Both the position numbers and the translations under genes were made by a program. A DNA stretch of 62,000 nucleotides, taken from NCBI GenBank assembly GCA_015680685.1, contig MNCI01004199.1:25176-87175 (forward strand), in the 5' to 3' direction. Shown piece by piece: positions 1 through 12,406 of the stretch; within the stretch, counting starts at the first letter, position 1; every line of letters begins with the position of its first letter. The notes under the pieces were generated by a model. The model was given only the letters and a program-made list of their open reading frames with translations. It ran no database searches and had not been told where the DNA came from. The stretch is from Gnetum montanum (Eukaryota; Streptophyta; Gnetopsida; Gnetales; Gnetaceae).

Positions 1-299
1 GGGGGGAATATTTGCAATTTAGCATAAGACATTGCTCCTCGAAACTCAAAATGCAAAGATAATTCCCAATCCAACACACTCTCAAGTTTTTATGGAAAGA
101 TAAGTTAGAGTTTTAGGAGGTAATAAACATTTTTAGTCACTTTTATTTTAATTAAAATTAACTTTAGTCCAATCATATATATTTTTATATCCAAATATTC
201 AAACTCTTGATCACTTTTCATTTTCGCAAAACATATTGTAAGATCTTTCCCAACACTAGAACTATCATTCTTAAGTAATGTTGAATTTTGAGGCATAAT
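1..299. other. AT-rich left edge, no gene recognised
   Basis: No domain or repeat boundary is recognisable here. It is AT-rich and lies immediately before the first readable exon-like stretch of the intron-bearing T2 pseudogene, so it probably belongs to the same old element. The 63-codon minus-strand frame at 105-296 has no recognisable motif and is not called. Confidence 0.3.
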
Positions 300-797
300 A
301 TAAAGGATTAAGAGTCCATAGATTTTGAAACAAGTATGATAGTAGGGAACGTCTTTATCATTTATGGGATGAAACCCATGGAGAAAATATGAAATGGCCT
401 AAGAGATCTAGAATCATCCTAATGTCCAAAAGTAAGTATATGTATATACTTAGCTTTTATTAGTAGAAGATAGGAAACTATTAAATTGTAGTAATAGTTA
501 ATTATGATTATTGTAGGTCAAATAAGCATTGCTAATGCAAAAATCATTGATATCACTAGCTTAGAAGAGAAGTTCCAAGTTAGATCTACTAGTAAAATAG
601 AAAGTACTTAAAAGTGATTGTTTGAGGGTGAAGCCATAAATTACTTTAATAAATTTAATAAGGAATGGATTTTGTAAACATTGGGGTTAAAGCACCCTTA
701 TCCTAGTAGGATTAATAAAGAGTTATTTAGTGGAAAAAGCTATTTTTGTTGTGCATGTAAAGTAGGAGTAAGTTATCATCACTTGGAACTTAACTAC
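300..797 (+). pseudogene. T2 intron-bearing antisense gene, 5' part (interrupted by A1)
   Basis: Plus-strand exon-like sequence with a clear GT-AG intron (432-516, GTAAGT to TTGTAG). After the intron a lysine/glutamate-rich frame runs (reads ANAKIIDITSLEEKFQ...) with scattered TAA, TGA and TAG stops up to 797, where the A1 LTR starts. The reading resumes after A1 at 27,295. The product is not recognised. It lies antisense to the T2 gag and protease, which are on the minus strand farther right. The 5' end of the gene is not seen. Inference: an accessory gene of the T2 element rather than a host gene, because T1 has a comparable spliced antisense gene next to its protease. Confidence 0.45.
432..516 (+). 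other. Intron in T2 antisense gene (85 bp)
   Basis: Begins GTAAGTATATG and ends ATTATTGTAG, a textbook plant donor and acceptor with a T-rich 3' end. Coding-like sequence flanks it on both sides. Confidence 0.55.
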
Positions 798-1719
798 TGA
801 TGAGTCACATTCAGTTGGCTATGTTTACAAGACCTTGTTGACGTGGCCTCATCGACTGGGCCTTGTTGATGCATCTTATCATGTATCAATGAGGCCCCAT
901 TGACATAGTGTTGAAAATCAACTATAAATACATGGTTGTAGCTATATTTATGGGAATTAGAGATTGTAGTTGTAGCAAAGCTCTTGCAGTTTTTCTATTT
1001 GAGAGTTAGAAGTTTTTCCCAAGTGCCCAAAACAGAAGTCATTAAGTGTATGGATCTTTATTTGAGCCTTGTTGTACCTGAGCATGACAGTGTGTGCGGC
1101 AATAAAGACAAGCTTTCTAATAAACCTTATAGTACTTTGGATAGATTAGCTATTTCAATTATGCATTCAATGGTTTTAATTATTTATTAAATATTTTCCA
1201 TTGGTTATTAAATATGTTCCAATTATTACATTAATGAAGCAATTAAGCTAGATAGGTTACACACATAAGTATGACCACTTCGAGCATAACATGTATTCAC
1301 TTGGTAATCCTAGTAGCATTATTGCTTGGTATGCCCAATAGCGTAGCGCTTGGTCACCCAACAAGAAATATGTGTGTTCAGGACATGTATGGAAAGTAGC
1401 ATTGGATGCTTATGTTGGGATTAGTTAAATGCTAGTTCATTAATTAATTTAAATTAGTTAATGCAATTAGTTTTATCTACATTTTGAGCACCAAAGTGTA
1501 AAACATAAAATGATAAAAATCAGATGCCTCAGTTACACTTAACCATACCAATGAACATCACAAGTGTATTTGGGAAGATAATGATTGACCTTAAGGCTAG
1601 ATTCACTTCCTAAAGGACTAGTGCACTATAAATGATAAAGTTCATAGAATTTGACTAGATCATGCATGAATGCTTTGTGATTCGTATGGTTGGATGTAGG
1701 GGTATGTTGTCACTCATCA
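798..1719 (+). repeat. A1 5' LTR
   Basis: 922 bp starting TGATGAGTCA and ending CACTCATCA, one base before the primer site. It aligns along its length with 26,371-27,294, sharing the block before and after the TATA box, the AATAAAGA polyadenylation region and the end block with CTCATCA. U3 holds GATGAGGCCCCAT-type palindromic blocks just upstream of the TATA box. Confidence 0.9.
923..930 (+). promoter_or_regulatory. A1 5' LTR TATA box
   Basis: TATAAATA, located after the palindromic U3 blocks, with the same neighbourhood (AACTATAAATACAT / AGCTATAAATACAT) in the 3' LTR at 26,499-26,506. It would drive the genomic transcript; an AATAAA at 1101-1106 is the matching polyadenylation signal. Confidence 0.65.
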
Positions 1720-1720
1720 T

Positions 1721-1738
1721 TAGCACCATTGTCAGGGA
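1721..1738 (+). other. A1 primer binding site (tRNA-Asp)
   Basis: Eighteen bases one nucleotide after the LTR match the complement of the plant tRNA-Asp 3' end at 13 of 18 positions. All five differences are transitions (four G-to-A, one C-to-T). A tRNA-Asp primer is typical of Athila elements. Confidence 0.8.
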
Positions 1739-1874
1739 CTTTATTTGTGGAAAGTGTACTATTTAGGTTTAAGTGAATACCATTAATATCATTTTATGAA
1801 CCTCAAGGTCAATATCATTCCCACTATACATAGAATTATAAAAGCACACTGACAATTTTATTTTGTTTTGCAAA

Positions 1875-4229
1875 ATGTCTTCTTGTTCTTGCATGCATGA
1901 AGATACCAAAACACCGATCCCATAAGAATGCAAGGTCGTATATAGCCATCCAGATGAGTTTTTGCTGAACTTCACCTTTATCTTACATCAGGATGAATAA
2001 CTGCAATGGCATCATATGGGGGGAAACATTGTCTTATCCCTTGATCAATCAGTGCCTAGGATGCTATTCAAAATCATTAAGAAGTTGGGCATAGTAGATC
2101 TTCGTGAAGAATATGTTGTGGATGGATATGACACATAAAACTACTATCCCATTAAAACACATTGCAGATGAGATCAACATAAGAAGAAACTCCATGAAGC
2201 TACAAAGGGAAAACATTACACTAATTCCTTGTTCCTAATAAATTAAGATGACACTAAGGATCTTCCTCTTGAAGGTTCTCAACATGAATATTCTCCACCC
2301 CTTGTTATAGATGACAAGGATGTGAACCTAAACCTATGATCCACTATTTAGGTTTAGGAAGAAGTAATAGCCAAGGTAGGAACTCAAGTAATCATCATAA
2401 TAGCAAAGGATCTAAGGATGGTGATTGTAATAAGTATAAGAATGATCATAGACACTGTGGTGGCAGTGGCAATCCACCTTCCTCTTCATCCTCTTCATCT
2501 GATGTTGAACATTCCTCTTCATCTAATGGTTCTCATGGATGTTGCTGTCAAAACAACAATGATGAAGGTGATTAGTAAGATAACAATGATCGTGAAGGCC
2601 ACCAAAATCGAAGAGGTGGTTGAAACCATCATAACTATCATTGATGAAATGATGATGATGAACCTCTATTGGTAACTCAAATATGTTCAACATTGCAAAG
2701 GTAGTGAAAATCCCAACTAGGCATATAAAGGATAGTTGAATCAAGTACCTAAACATGAATAATATCCCAAGATTTGAAGGGGGATACAATTCTAATCTAC
2801 AAACACATCTATAAGCTTTTCATGATACCTGTTCCTTACAGAACATAGAGAATAAGTGTTAGAAACTCAAGCTTTTCCCAAGGACACTCATTAAGAAAGT
2901 TGAAAGTTGGTACTCTTCCTTGGAGCTAGAGTCTATTTGTAGATGGAGTACCATGCTAGAACTATTCAATGATAAATATCAAACATGCTCTAGAGTGTCT
3001 AATATAACAAGGAAAATCAAAGGGTAGAAACAAGGAGCACATAAACCATTGGATGCCACCATGGGATGATACTATTCATTCTTACACCAACGCCTTGGCC
3101 ATGGTTATTCTTAGAGGGAACAACTTCACAACATCATAGATGGGATTAGAGAAAAAACACGAAGAACCCTTGGGGTGTATGAACAAGGAAGATTGTTTGA
3201 ATTGAGAGCTGATCAAATTCAAAGGTTAATCGAGTAGGTAGCAAAAGAAGAAAGTGAGCTACACAAAAGGAAAAGTAATGAAGAGTATAATAGGAATCCT
3301 TTCATTAGAAAATGAGAGGTTTTATTTTGTGATGAGGAGGAATCACCACTTGATGAAGTGGTGAACAAAAAGACCTTGCCCATCCAAAAATATATTTCTG
3401 TTATTCTGGCCAAGGTTAATAAGTTATGGGACTCTTCAGATGAAAAAGGTCAAATTGATTAGAAGATTCCTAAAGAATCCAAAGAGAAAAATAGTAATTG
3501 TAATCACAGGAGGCAAAAAGAAGTTGAATGTGCCTACCAAATACATAAGGGCAAAGCTACTATATTAGAGGAATTTGTAAAGTCTGATTTGATGATGAAA
3601 TAGAATGTGACATCTATCAATACAAAGCTCTAAAGGGATGTTTCCCTATAGAGTCACAGTTACAAGAGTCTGAAGTATATGCATTGAATCCTTGCCAAGC
3701 ACGTAGGCAAGCTCCAAGATGATTGCCTTACCCTCAAGGTAGTTCCACTAGCAACAACAAGCTTACTACCCAAGTGGAACTCCTCCACACCCTTATGAGT
3801 AATACAAATAGTGGTACCAACCAAAATCATGGGGAATGCCATCGCCGAGGTAGTAGTACCCTTATAGGTAACTAGATCCATACAGGTACTATGTTCAGTA
3901 GCCCATATCCCCTTGAAGAAGTCATGCATCATTCCAGCATCACTATTACCCTCTAGAGTACCATCGAACACATTCATCACCTAATTGAGGGGAAAGCCCA
4001 TATCTGTATCCATACCATCCTCTGCATGCCTTTTCACATACACCTCCACCTTCAACCTAGTTACCTTCTACTTCATCCATGTAGGGTGAGATTCCTCTAC
4101 AGCCACAACAATGAAATACTATGAGGGATATACACTCACAACTGGTTTTTAGCTAAGTGGTCTAGAAAATCGATCATGAAAAAGACCTTTCTTGTAACCA
4201 TGTAGTCCTCTCTAGCCTCACAACCTACT
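1875..4229 (+). pseudogene. A1 gag (degenerate)
   Basis: Opens with MSSCSC... and continues into the block YSHPDEF-NFTFILHQDE, shared with A3 gag (YTHPDEY-NFTFILHQDK) and A2 gag. A Ser/His/Asn-rich hinge follows at about 2330-2680, where the open frame changes. Then comes the gag core at about 2,830-3,240 (KLKLFPRTLIKK-ESWYSSLELE, RWSTMLELFNDKYQT), which in the family forms the capsid particle. Several frame changes and stops make it non-functional. The start is the ATG about 135 bp after the primer site, matching the position in A3. Confidence 0.75.
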
Positions 4230-4975
4230 TTGGCTAATCACCTTACATCTCTAGCACCCTCATCATTTGCATCAAATACCTTTGAGTTCCCTTCAAACCA
4301 AGTGCCAGCTAGGATCTGCACTGTAATGCTAACTCTTATTGTTTCTAATTGGATCAAGGCTAGAAATCTTCCTACAAAAAGATCTGATCCAAGAAGTCCA
4401 CTCATTTATCTACAAATTTCTGGACATGAGCCATGCAAAGCTCTTCTTAACTCTAGTTCTAGAGTTCATCTCATCTCCCATGACATGTACAAGGCTTGGA
4501 ACTTACCACCTCTTAAGAAGAGTAACATCCATCTAGGATTAGTAGATTAATAGATGACTATCCCTTTGGGCTTAGGAAAAGACATTGTGACCATAGTTTG
4601 TGGGTGGTCCTATCCTATTGATTTTTTGGTAATCAAGGTGGACAATTGCAAAAGCAACTTCCCCATCATAATGGGAAAATCTTGGTTAAACATAGTCCCT
4701 TCATTAGAAACTATGAGAGTCCTATCATTAGAAATGTTATGAGGGATATACACTCACAATTGTGCTACATAAGGGTCCTATCATTAGAAATATCTATGGA
4801 AAATGAGCTAGGTAAGATTAAGAAGAAGCATATTCCATGCATTGTGTACACTGATAATGGGTGCAATTGTGTGCAAAATATTTGGTCAATCAAGAGTAGA
4901 TACATTAAGGTATACAATCAGTGTGCACAAGAAATTAACATTCAAAAGTGTCTGTACATAGTAGCCACAAAATAG
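4230..4975 (+). pseudogene. A1 protease region
   Basis: Retropepsin-like block continuous with gag-pol. Reads ALLNSSSRVHLISHDMYKAWN, then IPLGLGKDIVT-GWSYPIDFLVI and IIMGKSWL, the flap and C-terminal blocks of Athila protease. The catalytic aspartate is replaced by Asn (A2 has LLDLGSG here), so the enzyme would be dead even without the in-frame TAA/TAG pair at 4547-4552. Processing of the polyprotein is the family role. Confidence 0.75.
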
Positions 4976-5385
4976 GAGGGCACCCTATGGTTGATAACTA
5001 ATTCAAATAGTAGCACAATATGCATGGAGCCAACTGAGAGCCTAACATGTGCATATGTTGAAGGCATGGATAAAATTAAATATGTTTATTCCCAACTCTC
5101 TGATGAAGAAGATGATACCTGTTGGGGAGAGTAAGAATCCATGATTACTTCAAGTAGGAGCCCTTAAAGCTAAAAATATGGGTCGGTATGGAGTATGCAT
5201 TTTTAAAGAATGGTAAATCAATCATAATTAATAGCAAAATTTCTCCTAAACAAAAAGAAAATTTGTTGAAAGTGATAAAAAAATGGTCAATAGCCTTTGC
5301 TTAGTCATATCCAAAGCTAACAGGAATCAATCCAAGGATATGATAGCATCGCATCTACACTGACCTGGCCATGAAGCCTAGAAGG

Positions 5386-6660
5386 TAGTTGTAGAGGTAG
5401 TTGAATCAAAAATTAAAGAAAATTATCAAAGAGGAAATTGAATAACTCCTCAAGGTAGGGTTCATCTATCCAATTTTGGATAGTGAGTGGGTTAGTTCAT
5501 TCGTAATTGTATTAAAGAAGGATGAAAAATGGTAGGTCTACATTGACTTTAGGCTATTGAATATGGAAACATTTAAAGATCTCTTTATTTTCCATTTGTA
5601 AATCAAGTGTTAGAAACCATATCTAGGAATTATTATTATAGCTTCTTGGATGGTTATAGTGGCTATAACCAAATCCAAATTGCACTCAAAGATCAGGCCA
5701 AGACAACATTCATAAGTTCCTAGGGGACTTTTGCATATTGTAAGATGTCATTTGGTTTATGTAATGCCTCAACAACCTTTGAATGTTTGGTCCTTAGTAT
5801 CTTTCAACAAAAAATTGGTAGTGGTGTTGAAGTCTTCATGGATGACTTTTCCACCTATGGAGTTACCTTTGAGCAAGTCTTGGACTGACTTGAACAAGTA
5901 TTGAAGAGACGTGTAGAGACAAACCTATGACTCAATTGGCAAAAAAGCCATCTCATGGTCCAAGAAGGCATTGTGATAGGGCACTAAATTTCATAAAAAG
6001 TGATTGAGGTAGACCTTAAAAAAAGAAGGTTCATCCAAGGAATAACACGTCAACCAGACACCATTAAAGATGTTCGATCATTCCTTAGATACACTAAATA
6101 CTACTGATAATTTATAGAGAATTTCTTTAAGATTGCAATGCGATTGGTAGAGCTTACAAAGAAAGATGCACCTTTCATCTAGACGGAGAAATGTGAACAT
6201 GCATTCCAATAATTAAAGGAGAAACTCATAGAAACACCAATCCTACAAGCACCAGACTAGTCTAGACCTTTCCACATTATGATGGACACATCTAACTAGG
6301 CTTTGAGAGTAGGGCTCATGTAGATGAATGATAAGAAACATCCATACTATATCCACTACATGAGTGGAAGCATTGTGGGAGCATAGTTAGACTACACTAC
6401 CATGGAGAAAGAACTAATGGCAGTAGTGTATGTGCTAGAAAAGTTTAGGTACTATGTGCTTGGTTACAAAGTATTTGTGCATATGGATCATAGTGCAATC
6501 TTCTTGCTTATGAATAAGCCAACAGTGATTCTTCGTGTCATATGATGATTCATGATCTTGCAAGAATTCGATCTCACTATGATAGATCGAAAAGGGACCA
6601 AGAATGTGATCATTGACCACCTCTCTCACTTAAGATGGGATAATAAAGAGAAGGAAATCC
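5386..6660 (+). pseudogene. A1 reverse transcriptase and RNase H
   Basis: RT N-terminus (KIIKEEIE-LLKVGFIYPI-SEWVS), DGYSGYNQIQIALKDQAKTTF, FGLCNASTTFE and the active site VFMDDFSTYG with both aspartates kept. The thumb and connection reach RSFLRYTKYY. RNase H follows, with its block ending in YTTMEKELMAVVYVLEKFRYYVLG. Almost everything is in one frame (the frame of position 5589), interrupted by many stops, mainly TAG. Copies element RNA into DNA in the family; here inactive. Confidence 0.8.
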
Positions 6661-6839
6661 CACTCTCTAATAATTTTTTAGATAAACTCCTCTTTACAGG
6701 AGCAATAAGTAAAAATATGCCTACAAAAATAATATGGTATAATGGCATCCTCACATATCTTCTCACTCAAGAGATGCCACAAAACTTGGATTTTAGGAAG
6801 AAGCAACAAATTTTTCATTAGGCTAAATACTTCATGGAA

Positions 6840-8031
6840 ATCAATGGACACCTTTACAAGGTGTGTGTCAATGGCTTCATTTGCTGGTGTGTCCCTAATG
6901 AAGATCAATTGCACATTCTCTAAGATTCTCATAAAGGTCCTTGCGGAGGATACTATGCAAGAAGATGCATGGCCATAAAAATCCTAATGGTAGGATACTA
7001 TTGGCCTACAATCTCTAGGGATGCCCAGCAGTTTGTCAAGTCTTGTGAACATTGTCAATGAGATGGGGGGATGATTGCTTGCATGGAAGGTCCTCAATAG
7101 TGGATTCAACCACTAAAACCTTTCAACATATGGGTTGTTGACTTCATGGATTCCATCACAGCCATGTTCAACAGAAAGGCATATATTATAGTAGTAGTTG
7201 GCTATTGCACAAAATGGGTAGAAGTAGCAGCCATTCCTGATTATACATCATCCACTACTGCTAAATTTATACAACAAAATATTTCTGATAATGGAATTCA
7301 TTTCACAGGTGCCACCTTTAGAAAGTTAATGCAATGCATGAGGGTAGAACCTAAATTAACAACACCTTACCACCTCTAACCCAATGGTCAAGTAGGGGTC
7401 ACCAATTGGGAGATCACAAAAATACTAACGTGGATCATTAGCAAATATAGGAAGGATTAGAGTACAAAACTTAACGATTCTCTCTGGGCTTGTCATTCAA
7501 CTTGGAAACTTCCTATTGGCTATTCTCCCTACAAGTTAGTGTATGGGAAACTTCCAATGTTCCTAATTCAATCTAAGCTCCATACACTTTTAATAATGTA
7601 TGATCTAAATCTTGACCTAAGTCTAACATAGAAAGAAATATTAATCAACCTAAACATGTTACATGAAAATCACCTAGTGGCCCTATCCTTAAATGAGGTG
7701 AACAAGGCATTCAGCAAGCAACTTCATGACCTTAGAATCAGGAAAGTAAAACTTTAACTAGGAGATAAGGTTCTCTACTAGAACCTCACACATGTACCCC
7801 AAAAAAAAAATTCCAAACATTGTGGGAGGTACCTTATATAATTGATCAAATCTTTTCCTTTGGGGCCATGTTGATCTACAAGCTTGAATGCCCAAATAGA
7901 AGTAGTTGGTCAATATCCAACAAGTAAAGCCTTTGCTAGAATCAAGATAGGCTAGTACAACTACTGCCTTGATGGATGGACAACCACATTTTATTTTTCG
8001 AATCTCATTCTTCCAACTCATTCATGGGGGA
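6840..8031 (+). pseudogene. A1 integrase, C-terminus cut by A2
   Basis: Zinc-binding part DSHKGPCGGYYA...CEHCQ, core with VVDFMD and SDNGIHFTGATF, then LTTPYHL-PNGQVGVTN. The third catalytic residue of the DDE triad, normally Glu in GQxE, is GGG (Gly) at 7395-7397. The C-terminal GDKVLY block and SWG tail end at the A2 insertion; the same frame continues after A2 at 21,131 (RWPSMLIIKLAS then stop). Same frame as the RT. Confidence 0.8.
8027..8031 (+). repeat. A2 target-site duplication, left copy
   Basis: GGGGA beside the A2 LTR; the right copy is AGGGA at 21,131-21,135 (one G-to-A difference). Joining the flanks gives the uninterrupted pol tail seen in A3 at 60,937-60,955. Confidence 0.75.
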
Positions 8032-8935
8032 TGATGAGCAGCTAGGTACCCCTATGCCCAACCATACAAATCACGAGCGTTCACGCACAACTCGATCAAA
8101 ATCCATAGACTGTAAGCACTCAACATACACTAGAATTCTAACCAATGAAACCTTGGGTTAGAACGGTTGTTGTCATTCTAATCTCACTTGTGAGGTTCTG
8201 TTTACGATGGTTAAGTGAGACTAAGGCTAATGATTTTTATATCTTTTTAGCGGCTAATTGAGGTATGGAAAGTAAGGAATAAACTATTATCTAATTTCTA
8301 ATTATCCTAGCTTATATTCTAACTATTCCTAGCATAAGTATCTGGTCCTATCTTCTGAGAATGTTCTGAGCATCTCCTAACACTTTTGGGTTACCAGACG
8401 TTAAGCATCACTGGGCTTACCAAGTGTTTGGGTTATGTTTGAGATGGTCGTACTTATGGCCTTAAGAAGATACGAATGAACAATAGCGATTGAAATTATA
8501 ATAACGAAAACCTAAGTAATTAACAAGTAACTAATAAAGAATAAACATATTAAACTATTAAATGCATAAAATAACTAAGTCCAAATGCTGCAAGGAATGC
8601 TTGAATAGTTCGTCTTTATTATTGTCACGCTAATGGGCTCAGATACATCAGCGCTCGAATAAAGAGCCGATTACTTTTCTTACACCTGCTATGGGCACTT
8701 GGAAAATATTCTATCTCCTGCGGGAAAAAATTGTAACAGCTTCGCTACAACTAATTGGAAGATGCCTAAATGAGGTGGAAGGCCCTCTTATTTATAGGTC
8801 GAGATAGGCGGCTATGTAAACGGGGCCACGTTGACATAGGAAGGCTATGTCGACGAGCCTGCATCGATGCAGCCACGTATACATGGCCCCGTATATGTGG
8901 CCTAGTTGACGTAGTGACTTAATGACACTTCATCA
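8032..8935 (-). repeat. A2 3' LTR
   Basis: Left-hand LTR in window coordinates, reading TGATGAAGTG...CTCATCA on the minus strand. Aligned with 20,231-21,130. Contains TATAAATA (minus) at 8,789-8,796. Upstream U3 has palindromes including the perfect 14-bp CTGCATCGATGCAG at 8,859-8,872. Confidence 0.92.
8789..8796 (-). promoter_or_regulatory. A2 3' LTR TATA box
   Basis: TATAAATA on the minus strand in CTATAAATAAGAGGGCC; the same context is at 21,000-21,007 in the 5' LTR, and A3 has CTATAAATAAGAGGC. Confidence 0.65.
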
Positions 8936-8951
8936 TACCCCCACAACTAAG
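8936..8951 (-). other. A2 polypurine tract
   Basis: Minus strand reads TTAGTTGTGGGGGTA immediately before the 3' LTR TGATG. This is the expected place for plus-strand DNA priming. The strict purine run is short. Confidence 0.6.
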
Positions 8952-9187
8952 CAAAAACTTGTCCTTGAGTTACTTCACAATTTGGAAGGTATGGATTCTT
9001 ATTTACAACAGACATAACTTAAACACATACATGACACACACATGACACAACATGAATTTGACCAAGTTCCTGAGTTGTAGAGGAGGACAAATTAAAAAAA
9101 ATGGCAGTGTTCGAAGACAAAATTGAACACCTCGCTAGTCCTAGAACCTCTGCTGTGTAGAATGATGCACAAAATTGCTAGATAAGA
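8952..9187 (-). other. A2 3' untranslated stretch
   Basis: Between the env-like stop and the polypurine tract. No coding or repeat signal seen; corresponds to 26,126-26,360 in A1. Confidence 0.5.
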
Positions 9188-12040
9188 TCATACCATCCCT
9201 AGGGGCAGTGGTTTTGATGGACCTTCTCTAGCCTCTAGCCCATGCATTGGTGGCAGCGTGAATGATGATTGCCTTGTGGTAGCTGCAACTTCTAGAGGTA
9301 GCCTAAAATCCACCAAGAGAGCCCTCATCTTTTCTTCTTTGATTTTGGGGTCGTTCACGGTCCAGGCAAGTTCTCCAATGTGTGCTAGAACTAGAACTTT
9401 CCAAGGGCATGGTAGCACTGGAAAGAGTTCTTTTAAGTTAACAAACTAGGCTGCGAAATGCTTGCGTTCGATGTCGAATGGTCAAATTGATGCTTGCAGC
9501 AGCTAGTAGTCATTCATTCTTCGAGCCAGGTCCTCCATGATTGTACGTTGTTCTTGAAAGCTTAGGCGGATGACCTCGAATTCTGTGTTTTCTATTTCCA
9601 GCTTTTGTTTTGTTGCCTTGTGCACCTAGAACTCTCCCTCATATAGGGAATACAAGGTAGCCACTTGCTTTTCTAACTTTGACCATGGCCTTCTGGTTGT
9701 GAGCATAGCTAGGTTTGCATATTGAAGGTTGGCCAAATCCATGTATTCTATCATTTCCTTAATTTGTAGCTCCTTCAGGTGGATTTCTGCTTTGTTATAG
9801 GCATTCAACCCATCGAAGATAGAATGCCATACATCACCTCCTTCTTGGAGCTGCTGGAGCACTTGGTTCATCTTTGCTTTGGTGACTTGAATGTGCTTCT
9901 CATTTACCTCCTTCTACAATCCCACTTGGTCACTGTAATGATTTTTGAATTTTTCAAATTTCAAGGCCTCATTCTTCCAAGCAAAAATTTCGATTGCAAA
10001 CTTCTGTCGCAATTATCAAACCTCCTCCATTAATAGATTTTGATTTTCAGCAGCCAACCTTCTTATGTTAGTGTTCACCCTGGCTAGCTCCTCCTGTTCT
10101 TGGTGGATGAAAGTTTTCATGTGTTCGTTCTTTGCACCAACATTGCACAGGCGATGAACCTCCACAGTCAGTCGTACGTTCTCCTCCTGAACCTTCACCA
10201 ATTCCTTCTCTAAGTTACACTTGGGCATATTCTATGGACTTGTTGAGGATCACTGTCTCTTGTACATCCTCAAAAACCTGAAGCTTAAGCTAAAGCTATT
10301 GAAAATCTTCATCTCTGGTGATTTCGTGGTTGAGGATGGTTGGATCGGCAAGCTGGGCTCTTAATTGGGCTACCTTAGTTGCCAAGCACTGACAAGCGAC
10401 TAGAGCAGCTTCAAGTTGCCCTTCCAAAATAAGGCTCTTGCCCCTTGCTGAAAGCAACCTTGACTGGGATGCAGTAATGTTATTTGGAAGGTTGAAGACA
10501 TCTGAAAGCAGTTGCTCGGTTCCCACCAGTCGGTCCAACAGCTCTTCATGTTGGGCTGCATCTATCTAGCTATGTGAAGTTCGAGTAGACACCTATACAT
10601 CTTGTAGTTCATGAATGTTTGGTACAAGTGCTGCTAGTGCATTAAGAGCCATAGAAATTGTGTTAGCAACCACTTCAGCCTCAACTTCTTGTCCCTGGTG
10701 CTGCATCACTAGGACTGTCGCCACTTCACCATCTTCCAAGCAGACTAAAAAGGTAGCAGCATTTCCTAAAATTTTAGGGAACAACTATTGGGTTGATGTT
10801 GATACATCTCGGATGCTTGGATCTATTCTGGTTGAACTTGTGCTTAGGCTGTAGAGAATATCGACGCTACCCTTTCAAGTAAGCTAATTGATTGAGCCAC
10901 TTACTCTAGGTGGCTCATGGCAGGGCAATATACTGAAGGGTCTTCTCCTCCACTAGTCCTGCCGGATTGCTCTTGCTGGCTCAAGAGCATTTCCCAGATC
11001 TCGCGGATGTATTCTACTGTGTTTTGTGAGCTCAATTGTGTTGTTTGTGCAGGTGGTGGAGGTGGTTGCTGCTCTTCCTCTATCTGTGTGGAAGAAAGAG
11101 TTTTATCTTTCATCATCTCTCACCATGAGGCAATTTGGATGCATCAAATTACATCTTTGGAATATCATGCTATCCTTGCCTGTTTGTACAATTTTTGGAT
11201 TAGGCAAGGAAATGGGAGAGCTTGTCTTCCACGTTCATTCTTAGCGAACCTTTTTGCAATCTCCAGAAACAATAGCTATGGAAGAGTCATGGGAAATTTT
11301 CCACTCAAGGTGGCACACACACGAGTGGAGAAGGTTGTGATTTTGCTAGGTCTTACCATTTGGTTTAGGGGGTAAGACATGATTTTGTTGTACACTCTCT
11401 CTGCTATGGTCAAGGAGCTGAATTCCTTGCACTCTACCCCATCACACTGTTGGGTCCATTGCACCTTTACCTCTGGATTGGCCTATTTTGGAATTTCTAT
11501 CACATCTGCCCTAGTTTCAGGCAACCCTAGAGCCTGCACTATCACCTCTAAAGAGGAAGAGACTTAAATGTCTTTGATTATTACTCTAGACCCTGGTTGC
11601 CAATTCATCCAGAAGAGGTAAGTTTCTAATAAGTACCATTCACCACTGGTTGTGATGATTGGCCACATCGAAGAATTCTATAGTTAGAGCCTCACGTCTT
11701 CTGGTGCATTCTCGAGGAATGGTCCAAAATTTAGCTCTTGGAGGATCATCCATTGCACCTCTCGTGGTGTGATAGCATCAAGGTAGGCTTGGGTCAGGGT
11801 GACATCAAACCATGGTGCTATCAAAGGGGTCTCATCCTCGAGTGATTTCTAGCCAAGAATCTTCTCTTTGGGAATCTGATGAACAGATTCCACATCATGT
11901 CTTTCGAGGAAGGGCCCTGTTACATGAGAGCCCTCCACATGCTTTGGTGGTTGCACACCTTGTCCCCTTCCCGTGCGTGGGTGCTTGTCCCTTGGTTATG
12001 ATGGTCCTTCATCCCTTGGGTGCCACAGTTTTGGTATCAT
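9188..12040 (-). pseudogene. A2 env-like ORF (951 codons)
   Basis: Starts at ATG 12,040 (MIPKLWHPRDEG...) and ends PLPLGMV-stop at 9,188. The copy in A1 has 952 codons and aligns throughout, for example MSHLE/MSHLN, GQLEAALV/GQLEMAQE and YMDLANLQYANLAML/YMELANLRYANLAML. Near 11,276-11,464 is a block NQMVRPSKITTFSTRVCATLS resembling the plant Transposase_32/Athila env-like domain. A proline-rich linker (PPPPPAQ) follows, then a long coiled-coil C-terminal half. No signal peptide or convincing membrane anchor is seen, so an envelope role is inherited from the family name only. Two compensating frame changes near 10.25 and 10.85 kb plus many stops make it dead. Confidence 0.7.
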
Positions 12041-12406
12041 TTGCAATCAAACATAACCATCCATTAGACCATTCATAAGTAGCTTAAGATGGTCCATATA
12101 CACTTTCTCAGTTTGACCAAGTTATGTTTTCGGCACAGGCACATCATTAAGTCTTCTAGAGCATTAATTTATGGGTTAGGACCAAAGTTTTTGTAATTAA
12201 TATTAATTAATTAATTAATTAGTTACACATAGGCACCACTCCCCCACGATTGAAAGCATACCTCTGGTTACGTAAAAGGGCAAGGATCGGTTGATGAGGA
12301 CTTGTGACGGAATGTAGGTGCGTTGGGAAAGTTTAGGTAGAAAAAATGGAAAAAACTCCCATCAATTTGGGCTCCAAATGATGAAAAATGGCAAAGTGTG
12401 GTGGGG

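Noticed and set aside
8361-8460. 5S rRNA-like words (GTTAAGC...GGGC...GATGG) in both A2 LTRs, as in Cassandra elements
   Set aside because: Only short scattered matches; spacing and flanking 5S sequence do not fit, and the element is a coding gypsy type.
10917-11375. 152-codon plus-strand frame
   Set aside because: Antisense shadow of the A2 env-like ORF, which has homologous, same-order sequence in A1.
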